The translations under genes were made by a program, and so were the position numbers. Positions 49,701 through 61,030 of a DNA stretch of 64,000 nucleotides are shown here, in pieces. Each line of letters begins with the position of its first letter. The first letter of the stretch is position 1. The notes beneath the pieces are model-generated. The model made no database searches, was not told the DNA's origin, and saw nothing but the letters and a program-made list of their open reading frames with translations. Location: positions 42,900,775 to 42,964,774 of the forward strand of contig LS997567.1 of assembly GCA_000469685.2 (NCBI GenBank). Reading direction: 5' to 3'. The DNA is from Haemonchus contortus (lineage: Eukaryota; Nematoda; Chromadorea; Rhabditida; Trichostrongylidae).

Positions 49701-52700
49701 ACCTGGTCAATTTCTAGAGAAGAAATAGCCACGCATATGACTGAATCGACCAGATGGCGATAACGATGACTTCAGACCGTAAGCTGGACGTCCTACGACT
49801 GGGAGGGCTTAGAACGTCATCGAGAATTCCACACGTCCTGATCTTCCCCGGCTATCCTCTTCAACCCGAATACCCTACCCTTTCTGTCCATTTCGATTAC
49901 CTAATTCACGCTTTTAGAGCGAAATATTAAATGGTTTCGAAGTACGGAAAGATCGAGATATTTCGAGATTTCGAAGACTTGGTAGACTTACCACCAAGAG
50001 ATTGGTAATTTCCGATTACAAGTTCACATGCAATCAGTCCAACTGGAAAAGTATTTGCGGAGTCGTGTTTGATGACAAAACCCAGCAGATCGCGTGAAAG
50101 TTCAACGCTCAGGTTCCCATCGGGTGTCGTTGACTCCGCTGGGAGAGTCGTAACGTCCCAGTTTGACTCTGACTCGATGAGCTCCGTTGGTGGGGTGTCC
50201 AAAGCCGTAGGTGGTTCTTCCGTCGGTGGCTCCGTTGGCTCACATACCATACGTAGATTTATGGGAACTCTGAAAATACCGACATTAAGATATCATGTGA
50301 AAAACACTCAATGAAAATGAATCTATCAAATAATCACTGGGCAATTGCACTATCCCGCACCTACAGTAACCCTGAGTTTGGCTTTCATCGCTCTCAGAAT
50401 ATGTAGGCGTCACAGCGCGATTTCCAATGTTCTATCTTCCCCATTCAATTTTCCTTCAATTCTGCCCTCCTTTTACGATTACCATTGTATACAAGTGCAA
50501 CTTCTGAAAAGATAGTAACTCAGCTGTTTCTTCAATGTGGCTTCATGAAGTTGAGCAGATCGAACGAAATATACTTCCATTTCATGGCTTATGGTAAGAT
50601 TGTCCAGAAGGCACTGCATTTCGAGACCAGAAATCTCACCCGCATACGATACACCATCTGAAATAGAATTTGTTTGTATGCTATAATGATATAATTTTGT
50701 AGGATGGCTGTAGTATAATTACAGAAGGAACGTCATGCTCAGTTACCATGGGCCATTCTGGTACCTTGATGGAGTTTACCGACGGCTAGACCCGACGACC
50801 GATTGACTGACAACGTCGAGCAGAACTAGGTACATAGGTGGGGAAACACACTACCAGTACTACCACCACCTCATCTACCTCCCTTTACTGAAGAAGCTAT
50901 TCCCTACGAGATTTCATAATTTATGCTAGATCATCTACCAAATCCACTATACTTGTTAGTACTATTCTTATAGATTCATAACTTATACTGTTTCAGGTTT
51001 TCAAAGCTGAACTCTTAATCCTATTCAATAAATCATTTTCCATTGGGAGCTGCCGTTTCAGTGAAAGCAAGGGTGGACTATCTTGCGTACTTTGCAAGGT
51101 TTCAGTAGTGGCCTATGGCTTTTGTCCGAAAAGTTTTCATTCACATCTGAATGGAGTTAACCAAAAAGGTTTTCTAGCCTGGACGCAAATGAATTGATGT
51201 TGAATCGAAAACGATTACTCACCTATAAAACAGTAAGACCCGTTAGTTTGAACACTATTGAATATCGACGGAAGTTCGACTTTAAACATCGCCTAAAATA
51301 TCAGAGTAAAGAAAACCTGTCAGAGTTGCTGGAACGAATCACTTCTTTCTGATTCGTGATATTATTACTTTATTACTGATATTATTATCTCCCAAGATCA
51401 TGCCATTACTATCGAGTATCAGGTAACTTTCACATACAGAAGTTACCAATACTTTTTGTTGATAACTGGTCAACAGGCATTAGTCACTGACATGAATTGC
51501 TATAAAAGACCTATTCTCCGTTTATTTTCACCACATGGAAATTAACTTGTTTCATTCGTTCACATGAATCCTTGCGGTACGATTTTTACTATCAGCAATT
51601 GAGTCGTGTAATACATTACTACACTTTCACGAGTAGTAAGTAGTCTTTCGTGGCTCGATTAATAATTGGAATTATTCTCACCGTAGCTGTCAGCAAATTT
51701 CCGTAACATGGTATTATAATTGAGCCATTTACAGTTTCAACAAGAGCAGTAAAGTTAATTCCAACAAGTGTTCGGTTATATGTTGACTTGATGGAACGCT
51801 TTTGATCTAGAAACGGGATTCGATTACTCAAACAATAGCAACAATGTTGAAAGTAAAACGAATGATCGCCGTTTCATTATTTAGTAGATAAAAAGACTTA
51901 CTAGTAAAGTTTAACATGCATGATAAGTGATAAGCGGCAGGAGGAGCTTCAGAGGACAGGGTCAGTCCTACTGTGTTGTTGACAAGATCCCGAGCAGTTA
52001 AAGGGTACTGAGAACCCGACTCGGACTCCAAGGTGCAACTGAAATCGGTTCATGTTAAGACTCTGTGATAGATGACAATTTCTAGCCGTTTCATGGATTA
52101 TACGCAGCAAACCCATAAAACCACGGAACATGTGATTGGGTCAGTTAGTCAGTCCACCAATCAGTGCACCCGTTGGCGCAAAGGCAATGCACCAATGAGA
52201 GTATGCCATAAACTTAGTGATTCCACCTTGGAGGACAACCTGCTCGCTGCCACTTTGGCAAAACATCCCTAGTTTTTCAAGGTCTGAACGTTAAATATTT
52301 GAGCTAAACTCACACAATTTTCGCCAAAGGTGGCAAATCCAGCGAGGAGTTCAATGTTACCTGGAAACAAAGCACTGAGTTTGGAACAAGAATAACCTAC
52401 CTCAAAGGTTTATCACCCGAGTAAACAAATATTCGCTCGTTATGTTAAATAATGCGAAATAAAAAGTATTATAATGAGAAATAAGGTGTAGTAACTCGAT
52501 CTTGATCGTAGAAAATTTGAACGCGCATAAAATTTCTATGGTTACTACTTCAACCAGGTAAAGCAAGGGAAGTGGCGAAAGGCATACAATTGCTTTTTGT
52601 ATTGGCCGATCTAACCCTCACGAAAATTTTCCTAATACTCAGTTCTTCTTCAACCGAAATAGACACGCACCCTGACAGAAATCACCAAAAAACGATAAAT

Positions 52701-55700
52701 AAAAGTCACAAAATCTGCGGACGTTAAACTAATGGGCAACGCTTCCATGCGCATGGCGTAACACCTTATCCTTTCCTATACCTACCATGAATTGTATTGA
52801 GTAGGGTTCGGTGTCCCAGAACGCTGGTTCCACTAGAGCAATGGCAGCTTCTATTGGCATCGGAAACAGAGACGTCTTGTTGGACACTCTGGAAAAGAAT
52901 ATCAACTTATGCAACTTTAGTGAAGTAATATACCTGTCATATGATCGCGATTGTGGACAAAGTCGAATGAAGCTCGACGATAGGGGTAGTTGCGAGCATA
53001 TCTGAAACGGTCATTTAGAACGAATCAGAGAGGATTAAACATGTCCCAGCACCGGGAAAATGAGATGAAAAATGTGAGGAATGGGTCGACGAATGAAATG
53101 GAGGAGACCCACTCGCTGCGGACGGAAGTTGTCACGGAGGGCTGTACTTCCACATTAATCCATAACTTAATTTATTTATATTTATTTTTATATTTAATTC
53201 TCGAACTCGAGACAGCCAATCTACTTCGCTCAAGAGGGCCGGTTCCTTCATCAGAGAGGCTCCGACGAAGGTAGTTGTACCGAAACGTTAGCCATTAAGG
53301 TTTTGTTATCTTGTGTGGAGCTGTACAAATAAAGTTATTTGGATAGTATGCCGAAGATCATCGAGAGCCGCAGGTGGAAATATATTCAATTATTAATTTA
53401 TTTAGAGTTATAGCAGTTGTCTCCCACGTTTGCCTTATGCGGCGTCTTCAACAAATAAATGAATAAATAGATAAATAAAGGGCAAATCCCTGTTCATAAA
53501 ATTTCAAAGTCCTTGCGTAACTGCTACAAGCAGAATTACAGTCACCCTTCAAGAGCATGGGTAACTGGAGTCAGCGCAAGAACGGGGCCGAAGTTAGCGA
53601 GCCATCCGAGAGGGCAGTCTTTTAATGGAGTATTGCATTTTTTTAAGTCTTAGCCACAGTTTGCCCGGGCTTGCTGACTTCAATAGCTCCATACTCACGT
53701 GTGCAGTACTCCAGAACTCAAACTCTAGTTGGGAGAATGCTCCTGGCTAACCTCGCAATCTTTGACTCGAACGGTGTTGAACTGATTGACGAACACCTTG
53801 GCGACATCGCTTGTCCACTTCAAAGGAGCAACAATGAGAGCACTATGATGACAAGAAGATTCTGTGAAGAGTTCCTTGGTAAGGAATGTTAATGAAGCTC
53901 CAGGAGCGACGACGATCACCTGAAACGAAAAAGTCTCGAATTTTATAGTCGTGTCGTATGAATGACGAAGAAAAGGGTCTCAAAACTATTCACTATAGTC
54001 ATATGCTAAAGTCGGGAGCGTGATAGTGAAAAATATATCCTGGTAGGACCTGCAGTTATCCGAAATCGCTACCAACTGTCTTGACCAGAAATCTGTCACC
54101 ACGTGAGTCCCTTCACCAAATTTACATGGAAAATCACTTTCATACTGTGCAGGCCTTCGCAGTTTTCAGGGAAATTAGAAAATTTGGAGAAAATAGCAAC
54201 TAAAAACGCTAAATGAGTAAGGTAAATCATTTTTCGATGAGGATGACTGCAAGCCTGGCACAGATAAGGGCCCCAAGTGTATGAACAAAAATGACCTTCA
54301 GCTTGATCAAGTCAGCTTCGCAGCCAGTTTAAAAATACTTTTCACCAGCGCAAAGTAGAAATAAGAAGAAAAATTGAAAAAATTCGATTTTGAGAAGCTC
54401 TCTGGACCCATGCCTCATCTCCTCTCCTGAACTCAGTTTGTGTTCAATATGTAACGAACAAAGAGAACATGCATAATAACTGGTAACCTCATTAATATGT
54501 ACAGTCGGATATGCCGTGATGAAGAGATAAAGGAGACAGAGGATAAGAAAGTTTTGAAAAAGAATAGGAAAATGTAAGAAAATGTAAACTGGTGGCGATG
54601 GTGGGTTGGTGGTGGAGGTGGGGACAAGGTCTGTTCATCGATTTGCTAGACAAGAGATTTCCCTGGAACTGCCAATAGATCATATATGGGGGAGGGGGGG
54701 GGGGGGGTGCCATGGTCTTAGCGATGGGCCTCGATATCTTGCAATGAAGCTTTCCCAGTATTCTCTATGGAAATGGGGAAAGTAACGGCAAAGGAAAGGA
54801 AAGTGCTCGTGCAGATGCCAGTTCCTTGCGGAGCCTTACAAAATGGAAAGTTACAGGTTATCGAATAACTTACTTCATCCGGTACACCTTCATAGGCAGA
54901 CGCATTGAAATGGTAGAGAGGAAGGTTCCGAACAAAAGCTTGCTGAACAAGTGGCGGATTCGTATCGCGGGAAGTATTCATTGTGACCACTGACTGATTT
55001 GATGAAAGCCACCATTCAATGTATGAGGTGTTACCAGCTTCGAGCACCTGAACATACAAGTAAGTTCTTGTCAGGCAGTGCCACTATTTTTCTCAAGAAC
55101 GTGCACAAAAAAACTAACTTTGGACAAGCTTCTGCCGGAAAAGCTTCCACTACCTATGAAGAACCAGTGTTACGGTCTACTTTACGAAAAGTGGAATTGT
55201 TTTCTTCCGATTGCATTCCCATCGAAAGTCAGATTTCAGTGGGAAGTTCCTTTTTTCCTTTTTTTGTTTCCTTCCAGCTATGAGAACAAAAGGCTGCTGC
55301 TGCTACACAGCAATACTGGGCTTCTACAGTTTATAGAGCCTCAATACTTATTTTCTATATTAATATAGCTTTGGGAGCAGAAATTTCGTGAAATAGTTTA
55401 AAACTTTTCTTGTCCACTCTATTTTTATTACGATGCCATTAAAAATTTACAAATAACTGTCTATAATTACTCCGGCAGGTTCAAAACCCACCACGATGCC
55501 ATGGGAGGAATTTGGTTCCACAACGAGGAGCTTCGCCAGAAGTGAGTCTAATGAGACGAGTCTATTCTCAGTGGGAAGGTCTTCAGCTGTTATTGTTGAT
55601 GTGTCGTTCAATATTTGCGGGCCACCTGAAGCAGTAAATGATGCAAATTGAATAAATAAGTCAGGTGAAAATAAATAACAATACAAAATATTGTAATGAA

Positions 55701-55893
55701 GGTCTCCCTGGATGAAAAATGAGTAATAAAATCATACTTAACTAGTAAAATTATACGGGAAGTTACCTGGAATAGCTCCACAACGTCCACTTCCACCATA
55801 GCACTGCCATATGCTCAGCTTAGCAACTTGTGATGCAACATCATCCGATACCGATGTAAAACAAAACAAATACAATAAAGTAATAAGGCTCAT
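34716..55893 (-). CDS. REJ/GPS-domain type I membrane protein, 41 exons, ~1,751 aa
   Basis: Exons (minus strand): 55893-55767, 55625-55471, 55047-54874, 53919-53752, 53001-52934, 52888-52786, 52360-52314, 52038-51902, 51806-51682, 51292-51223, 50657-50520, 50267-49992, 49353-49229, 49166-49037, 48921-48854, 48272-48048, 47594-47430, 46681-46521, 45822-45745, 45694-45554, 45480-45407, 45312-45195, 45021-44889, 44769-44580, 44096-43917, 43354-43231, 43105-43029, 42361-42270, 42046-41903, 41826-41728, 41301-41101, 40704-40597, 39672-39557, 38938-38866, 38784-38602, 38100-38001, 36459-36292, 35803-35675, 35215-35097, 34928-34829, 34762-34716. All phases agree (5,256 nt). The protein has a signal peptide (MSLITLLYLFCFTSVS), a ~450-residue unknown N-terminal part rich in N-glycosylation sites, a Pro/Thr stretch, a REJ module like polycystin-1, a GPS cysteine box, a juxtamembrane region, one TM helix and a short tail. 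Function is unknown; a cell-surface receptor or adhesion role is inferred. It lacks the 11-TM channel part of polycystin-1. Less certain spots: exon 12 acceptor (AGAG), exon 27 donor, exon 32 donor (GTCAGT). Confidence 0.85.
35097..35215 (-). other. Transmembrane exon (exon 39)
   Basis: Encodes LNTLSMVVIITMSTIIGIFL and on to VIV, then the basic VKVKTDR: a single hydrophobic helix followed by a stop-transfer signal, placing the remaining ~60 residues in the cytoplasm. Confidence 0.85.
36640..37555 (-). mobile_element. Mariner-family remnant with long terminal inverted repeats
   Basis: Left end 36640-36880 and right end 37555-37320 are inverted copies over ~240 bp, beginning TTAGGTTGATGCATAATTAT and flanked by TA. 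A second internal end of the same type (TTAGGTTGATGCATAATTAT) sits at 36966-36985. Between it and the right end, the minus strand at 37260-37078 encodes a transposase C-terminal remnant (VELDDLMADVKAWIARKDQN, then VLDVDGE). So an internally deleted mariner (36966-37555) lies beside an inverted copy of its end. It sits in an intron of the REJ/GPS gene. Confidence 0.8.
38288..38340. repeat. 24-bp inverted repeat hairpin in an intron
   Basis: 38288-38311 and 38317-38340 pair at 22 of 24 positions around a 5-base loop whose centre is itself ACTAGT. It lies between exons 35 and 36 of the REJ/GPS gene. Confidence 0.8.
39181..39314. mobile_element. MITE family 2, copy 2
   Basis: CGGTACTTCTCCCCGAATTC at one end and TTTTCGGGGAAAAGATACC at the other are inverted. 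The interior matches 19783-19943. Located between exons 33 and 34 of the REJ/GPS gene; it extends a spurious minus-strand frame. Confidence 0.75.
39557..39672 (-). other. GPS-like cysteine box exon (exon 33)
   Basis: Translates to CLIFIDSMWKENCVTSS...NILCSCSTAGLL, the four-Cys plus Trp pattern of a GPCR-autoproteolysis-site motif (C...W...C...C-x-C). The cleavage tripeptide His-Leu-Thr/Ser normally after the last Cys is replaced (STAG), so self-cleavage is not expected. The exon directly follows, in phase, an exon ending SHYYA. Confidence 0.75.
42640..42835. repeat. Interspersed repeat copy (same family as 58660-59010)
   Basis: Shares GGGCGGAGCTCCG, TCCAAACCTGATTGGACTTC, GGATTACATAGAATTTCG and a terminal AAGCGTTTATATATTATAA with the 58.7-kb copies, but lacks their (CAAA)n(CAGA)n run. 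Lies in intron 27 of the REJ/GPS gene. Confidence 0.7.
42957..42988. repeat. GAC/GTC trinucleotide microsatellite
   Basis: Short GACGACGACGACGACGG run just past the end of exon 27. On the minus strand it would read as poly-Ser if that exon ran on to a later donor. Confidence 0.7.
44284..44356. repeat. 73-nt intronic foldback hairpin (pre-miRNA-sized)
   Basis: ATTGGTGCGCTCAC (44302-44315) pairs perfectly with 44329-44342 across a 13-base loop. Pairing continues outward with small bulges to GGACC/GGTCC. Situated in intron 24 of the REJ/GPS gene. Confidence 0.75.
46785..46965. repeat. Foldback repeat in an intron
   Basis: Imperfect inverted arms: CCAATCGTTT...TTGCGGCT on the left matches the reverse complement of the right arm (AGCCGCAA...AAAACGATTGG). 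GGCGGAGTA(A/T)AG also occurs on both sides. No coding capacity. Confidence 0.55.
53205..53335 (+). repeat. Penelope-like 3' tail with hammerhead-like motif
   Basis: In 53258-53293, GGCT pairs with AGCC, enclosing CCGACGA (one change from the hammerhead core CUGANGA), a GGTA-GTTG-TACC stem-loop and GAAAC. This resembles the conserved ...CGAAACG... segment of Penelope-like element termini that fold as hammerhead ribozymes. An AATAAA lies at 53326-53331. It is inside intron 4 of the REJ/GPS gene, opposite strand. Confidence 0.45.
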
Positions 55894-55924
55894 AAAAGAG
55901 CCGTCCGAGACCGTCACCGGCGTC

Positions 55925-55932
55925 CTGAAAGG
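55925..55932 (-). promoter_or_regulatory. Probable spliced-leader acceptor of the REJ/GPS gene
   Basis: CCTTTCAG on the minus strand, 31 bases before the ATG that begins a good signal peptide, with no fitting upstream coding exon. Confidence 0.45.
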
Positions 55933-55942
55933 TTTGTGATAC

Positions 55943-56125
55943 CTCAAAGAACTCGGGACACAAGGAGTTCTCAGAAATAAACAAATTCAAAAAATCACTA
56001 CTCGATAGAATATTAACTTCATGAAAAAACTGCTGATGAAAGCGATTCAGTTGATAAACTCGTGCCAGACATGCCTGTGATTCGTCCTTAGACCAATCCA
56101 CCAATCGGAATGTGTTTTCGGCGGC
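55943..56125 (-). other. Possible coding exon of an unknown or upstream transcript
   Basis: A TTTTACAG acceptor precedes 61 in-frame codons (starting AAENTFRLVDWSKDES) ending at a GAG|GTATCA donor just 10 bases before the SL acceptor of the REJ/GPS gene. It does not join that gene in phase at any nearby acceptor. It may be an exon of an upstream gene or a chance frame. Confidence 0.25.
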
Positions 56126-57329
56126 CTGTAAAACCGATTGCGATCATTTCGGCAGTAACACCTACTACATTTACATTTCATTTTGTAAGTTAAATAAAAT
56201 AAACAGTTTATTTGTTGTACAGCATCATTGATATTCAAAGTATCACATGAAACAGTTCATGAAAATCACCCCTCCGTTTTCTGGCAAATCTGACGCTTTC
56301 AAAATGCAAGAAATTTAATGTTACCAACAATTTTTTCAAAGCTTCCGGGAGCCACTAAGGTGATTAAATAATCGTAATTTATTAAAAAAAAACAGTTCCA
56401 AACGCATCATGGTGTCGTTTTACTCGTAATGCTTATTGTCACTCTGCAGAAGAAGAAATGTCAAAATTTTGTGAAATTATTGTCTTATTGAACGAAGTTT
56501 ACGAATTTAGTTTAATAAATGTTAAGCGGGGTGATATGTGGAAAAAAACAAGATTGAAAAGTACTATTAAACGGTTACCAAGGATACGTTCAAGGAAAAC
56601 GTGTTTATGCTACTTGCGGTTGACATGGGAACTTACAGTCTCTATGCGAAAACTATAGCGGGTAACCACTTAACTGGTATCGTTAACTTAATTTAATGAC
56701 CACCCTCATTATGCCTTCGGCAGCGCTAAGAAAGAATTTCGAGATTTACTCCAAAGATCAAAATTGAAGTAGCAAAGAAGTCATGATCTAGGTCTCCGTT
56801 TGGCTGATAAGTTGGTTGGAGTTTCCGAGTGGCACCGATCTGCCCGTGCTTAGGGGTCCCCTAGTTCCTCATGCTCATGCACAGAGAGTTTGATTTCACA
56901 CTGTTGAAGGAATACTAAAGAGTAAACACTGCTACCAAAGGGAAAATCCTAAGAGAAGGAAAGGTACACGAAGAGTTTCTTTGGGAACGTCTTTGATTCA
57001 CATGATCTGAACGTTTAAAAGAAATCGTTTACGGCCCATCCTAAAACTCCACCAACTATACTTCTAAGTCCTCCACGTTCGTGTTCTATCAAAGAAAATC
57101 AGTGTACTCGTCCTACACGGAATTCCTACACGAAGTTTCCAATTGCAATGAAGTATTTATGACCAGTTTGGCTGTGCACGCTAACGCGCGCAGTATATGT
57201 CGACGGCCACTTATCCACGATGGAGTCATTCAGCGGAATGTTGGATAATCAGTATAAGATACTTCTTTCTAGATTCGGACGCTGAACTGCTGAGAGCATC
57301 ACGATCGATATATCTGAGCAGAGTTATTA
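56126..57329. other. Intergenic region, no gene recognised
   Basis: AT-rich up to ~56,700 (including a 66-codon plus-strand frame at 56458-56658 with no motif), then mixed sequence. Nothing identifiable. Confidence 0.4.
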
Positions 57330-57334
57330 GTGGT

Positions 57335-58345
57335 TGGTCATAGCTCCGTCCACCTTAGTGCAAACCCTTCCCACAATAAACTTGACCACCCTTCTTTTGA
57401 CTGCTCCAAACCATTTTTTCCGCATTCCAGAAAGTTTTTGAAGAGATGAATTTAAGGTCCTGGCCGCTCTTCCATGTGCCAGCTCCGCCCCCTTCGAGGA
57501 CTCAACTACATTTGTTCCAATTCCTCCTACCACTTTTTTCCCGCGTTCTAGAACGTTTCTGAACAGGGTTATGAAATTTTGATCTAAGCTCCGCCCGCTT
57601 TGGTGCCAGCCCCGCCCACTTCGAAGATTCGGCCACACTTGTTCCATTACCTCTAATCACTTTTTTCCCGCACTCTAGAACGTTTCTGAATAGAGTTATA
57701 AATTTTTGATCTAAGCCCCGCCCACTTTGGTGCCAACCCCGCCCACCTTCGGGATTTGACCACATTTGTTCTTTTACACCTTGACACCTTTTTGCCGCAT
57801 CCCAGAACGTTTCTGAATAGAGTTATAAATTTTTGATCTAAGCCCCGCCCACTTTGGTGCCAACCCCGCCCACCTTCGGGATTTGACCACATTTGTTCTT
57901 TTACACCTTGACACCTTTTTGCCGCATCCCAGAACGTTTCTGAATAGAGTTATAGATTTTTGATCTAAGCCCCGCCCACTTTGGTGCCAACCCCGCCCAC
58001 TTTCGGGATTTGACCACATTTGTTCTTTTACACCTTGACACCTTTTTGCCGCATCCCAGAACGTTTCTGAATAGAGTTATAAATTTCTGATCTAAGCTCC
58101 GCCCACTTTGGTGCCAACCCCGCCCACTTTCGGGATTTGACCACATTTGTTCTTCTACACCTTGACACCTTTTTGCCGCATCCCAGAACTTCTGAATAGA
58201 GTTATAAATTTTTGATCTAAGCCCCGCCCACTTTGGTGCCAACCCCGCCCACTGTCGGGATTTGACCACATTTATTCTTTCACACCTTGACACCTTTTTG
58301 CCGCATCCCAGAACGTTTCAGAACGAAGTTACACTCATTTTTGAA
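57335..58345. repeat. 127-bp satellite, ~8 copies, GC-box rich
   Basis: The motif TTGACACCTTTTTGCCGCAT recurs at 57781, 57908, 58035, 58162 and 58287 (period 127, last 125). Three more diverged units lie to the left (around 57,410, 57,530 and 57,660). Each unit holds two CCCCGCCCA boxes about 20 bases apart. Minus-strand frames through it are repeat by-products. Confidence 0.9.
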
Positions 58346-58803
58346 AAGTAGCTTTCACCTCAACGCACGCCCCGCCCCTCGTGGGTGGGGCTTCGCTATA
58401 CTTATGCGTGCTCAGCACGCATAAGGCCTTGCTCACTCTTTTTATTTTTTTTCCTGGCCTCGACGCCTTCGTTAAATCGAGTTATGAATCTCTGTGGGAA
58501 GGGCCGCCCACTGCGAGAACGCTCCGCCCACCACCGGCAATTTTCCTTTATTTTGATTGTTGACCCATCCCTCACCTTTGTACATTTTTCCCGGTGTCTG
58601 GAATGTCATGAGACCAAGTTAAAAGAATTCGCCCATGACCCCGCCCAATTCCGGCGCATGCCCCGCCCCTTGGGGGCGGGGCTCCGCTAGGCTCACGTAT
58701 GCTCTGTTGCACCTACCCTATGCTCAACCCATTCCAAACTTGACCCGACTTCTCCAGGTGCTTCTTCACGTTATATCGAATTTCCGTACAAACAAACAAA
58801 CAA

Positions 58804-58840
<37 letters not shown>

Positions 58841-58955
58841 GCGCTTTATATATAGTAAGGATACCCTATGCTCAACCCATTCCAAACTTGACCCGACTTC
58901 TCCAGGTGCTTCTTCACGTTATATCGAATTTCCGTACAAACAAACAAACAAACAA

Positions 58956-58987
<32 letters not shown>

Positions 58988-59007
58988 AGCGCTTTATATA
59001 TAGTAAG
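58346..59007. repeat. Repeat with tandemly doubled tail and (CAAA)n(CAGA)n microsatellites
   Basis: Starts with GC-box-rich DNA (two CCCCGCCCC...GGGGCGGGGC-type stretches near 58,370 and 58,660). Then a ~140-bp unit running from ACCCTATGCTCAACCCATTC to GAGCGCTTTATATATAGTAA is present twice in tandem (58723-58859 and 58862-59007). The two copies have different CAAA/CAGA counts. A diverged single copy is at 42640-42835. Confidence 0.85.
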
Positions 59008-59157
59008 GATTCTATTATATCTGCAGTTAACAACTTAGGTTTTTAGAAGCTCAACTGCCAATATTCGTGAAAGAAGACGAAAATATACAAAAGCGGGAAT
59101 TTACTTATTAACAACTCAACTCTTTTGTGAAGTGCTCTAGCTAATGTAAGTTTAAAT

Positions 59158-59456
59158 GACTATCGGAGAGCCCCGCTTTAGAGCTTAGTGAAACCTAAAA
59201 AATTTCGATTTTTTTTTCACGCGTCGGCCTCATTTTCACAAAACTGAGGGCTTTAACTTCTACATACTTTTCAAAAACTGAAAACGAAATTCAATTGAAG
59301 AAAAGGATTTATGGCGCTTTCATGTCAGCAAGTTACACTTTGTGTGCTTCGAAACGCTTTCTCCGATTTTCGGGAAAATGAAGACGAAAAAAGCAGAAAA
59401 TCGAAAACTTATCATATATCTGGCTTCCCCATGATTAGGACTCTCCGATGATCTTA
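59158..59456. mobile_element. MITE family 4 (~300 bp)
   Basis: Inverted ends (A)TATCGGAGAGCCC and GGACTCTCCGATGA. Further inside, CGTCGGCCTCATTTTCAC matches the reverse complement of GAAAATGAAGACG at 59,373-59,390. No ORF. Confidence 0.6.
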
Positions 59457-60760
59457 CATCCAACGATCTAGTAGCGGTACCTCAGGTAAGAACCTTATCG
59501 CTATTTTTGACGGATTGATTCCGGCCCTAACCGGACGGGCTTTACAATACAAACCAATAGAAAGGAACATGAAAGCATGGCGCAACACGAAAACGTGGAA
59601 CAATGTTGAGCTCTTTAGACTTCACTTCTACTTTGCTCTTAATTGGATGGTTCAATAGGCGGCAATTGGTGTTGATGAAACTTCATTGTGAAGATGGACA
59701 TCTCTTAGTAACTCGTATCTCGTTTTGGGTACAAAAAAGCTCTTCTCCCCCACCTTCCCCCCCCCCCCCCCCCCCCCTTCTCCAGGCAGGAAAACGAACC
59801 CCAACGCACAATACAACTTCTTTGCCTAGCCTAGGCGTGCGCCGTGCCCCCAGCTCTACCCAGCTGGACAAACACCACTCAAAAACTATTTGTTCACATC
59901 AAGGCGAACAATTTCGACGTTGTTTATAATTGACGCGTTCGTTCAACTAGTAATTACAACAAAACACTATGAAAGTCCCAATAATTGGTCCTCCTACCTT
60001 GAAAACATCCAGACTCAGGGTGGCTGTTGAGTGTTTTTTCCTCTAAAATGTTTATCTGGTCACGAGCCTGTCAAAACACGATCCGAATGGTTATTGATTT
60101 GATCCCGGTCCAACAAGCACTCTCTATTGTTCTCGATGTTCCCGTACCGTCTGCTCATAACTCTCTCGCAATTCATGTTACTACTTTATAGCCTATTAAA
60201 GTAGTAATGGCTCAAGCAACTCAAGCTCAGGTCATAGTAATGAATTGAATAAATAGAAATTGAGTTCGATGCAAGACCAAATAACGGCCACGATGACAAA
60301 GGTGACGAAGCATAGAAGTTGTATATTACTTTCGAGAAATTCGATAAAAAGTCATATTCTTCGGTATGATTCCTTGGATCTCAGTAGAGCCTCAGCTATT
60401 CCTCCTCTGCTTTTTCTTCCTGTTATACTTGTTACTTCGACATTGATGCAAATGAATTCCACCAGAGTTTTCGAATTTTCTTGCTAACGTCATACGCAAG
60501 GTTGGGCCCTACCTCGGAAAACAGTAAAGCAGTTAGTATACAACAACGGAACCGTTTGTTGATCCTGGTTTTCTGGCTGCTGTTATCTCTCGCAGACATA
60601 GCTCCGAACTTGTTTACTAACATAAGTCACGCTACTGTCGTATACTACCGACTTTCACAACTTTAAGAACTGTGAACATTGGCGAGGAGCAGAAGATCAA
60701 CTCTGCTGTTACTGCTTCGGTCCTTAGCGTAGTTTTCGCAGTTTACCCGAACCTCAAAAA
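59457..60760. other. Intergenic region with poly(C) tract
   Basis: A C-run of about 20 bases lies at 59757-59777. No exon series or element recognised. Confidence 0.4.
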
Positions 60761-61030
60761 GATAAAGGATAAAGTTTTTGGCGTTAATCAATCCCGTCTG
60801 AGAGATGCACCCCCGCACTCGACTTCCATTCAGAATCGTTCTATACAATGACTTGTGCTGACCAGCCGATGTACAAGACAGTGCTCTTATCCTCCCAGAC
60901 GAGACTGTTACCAATTCACCGACCCCGGACGGATGGAGGGCTTGGATGGCCTAGGCGGGCAACGATCTGGGATTCGAACCTTTTAGCAAAAAAACAGCAG
61001 CACTAGACTTTATAGATAGTTTGGAGTGTG
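60761..61030 (-). mobile_element. tRNA-derived SINE, second copy
   Basis: On the minus strand the body matches 29,185-29,387: GGTTCGAATCCCAGAT (a perfect box B), CGCCTAGGCCATCCAAGCCC, GTCTCGTCTGGGAGGATAAG, GATTAACGCCAAAAACTTTA, ending TCCTTTATC. The 5' tRNA-like head differs more and its box A is weaker. No clear target duplication. Confidence 0.85.

Noticed and set aside
58381..59003. Plus-strand ORFs over the repeat tail
   Set aside because: Frames through GC-box repeat and (CAAA)n(CAGA)n microsatellite; not genes.
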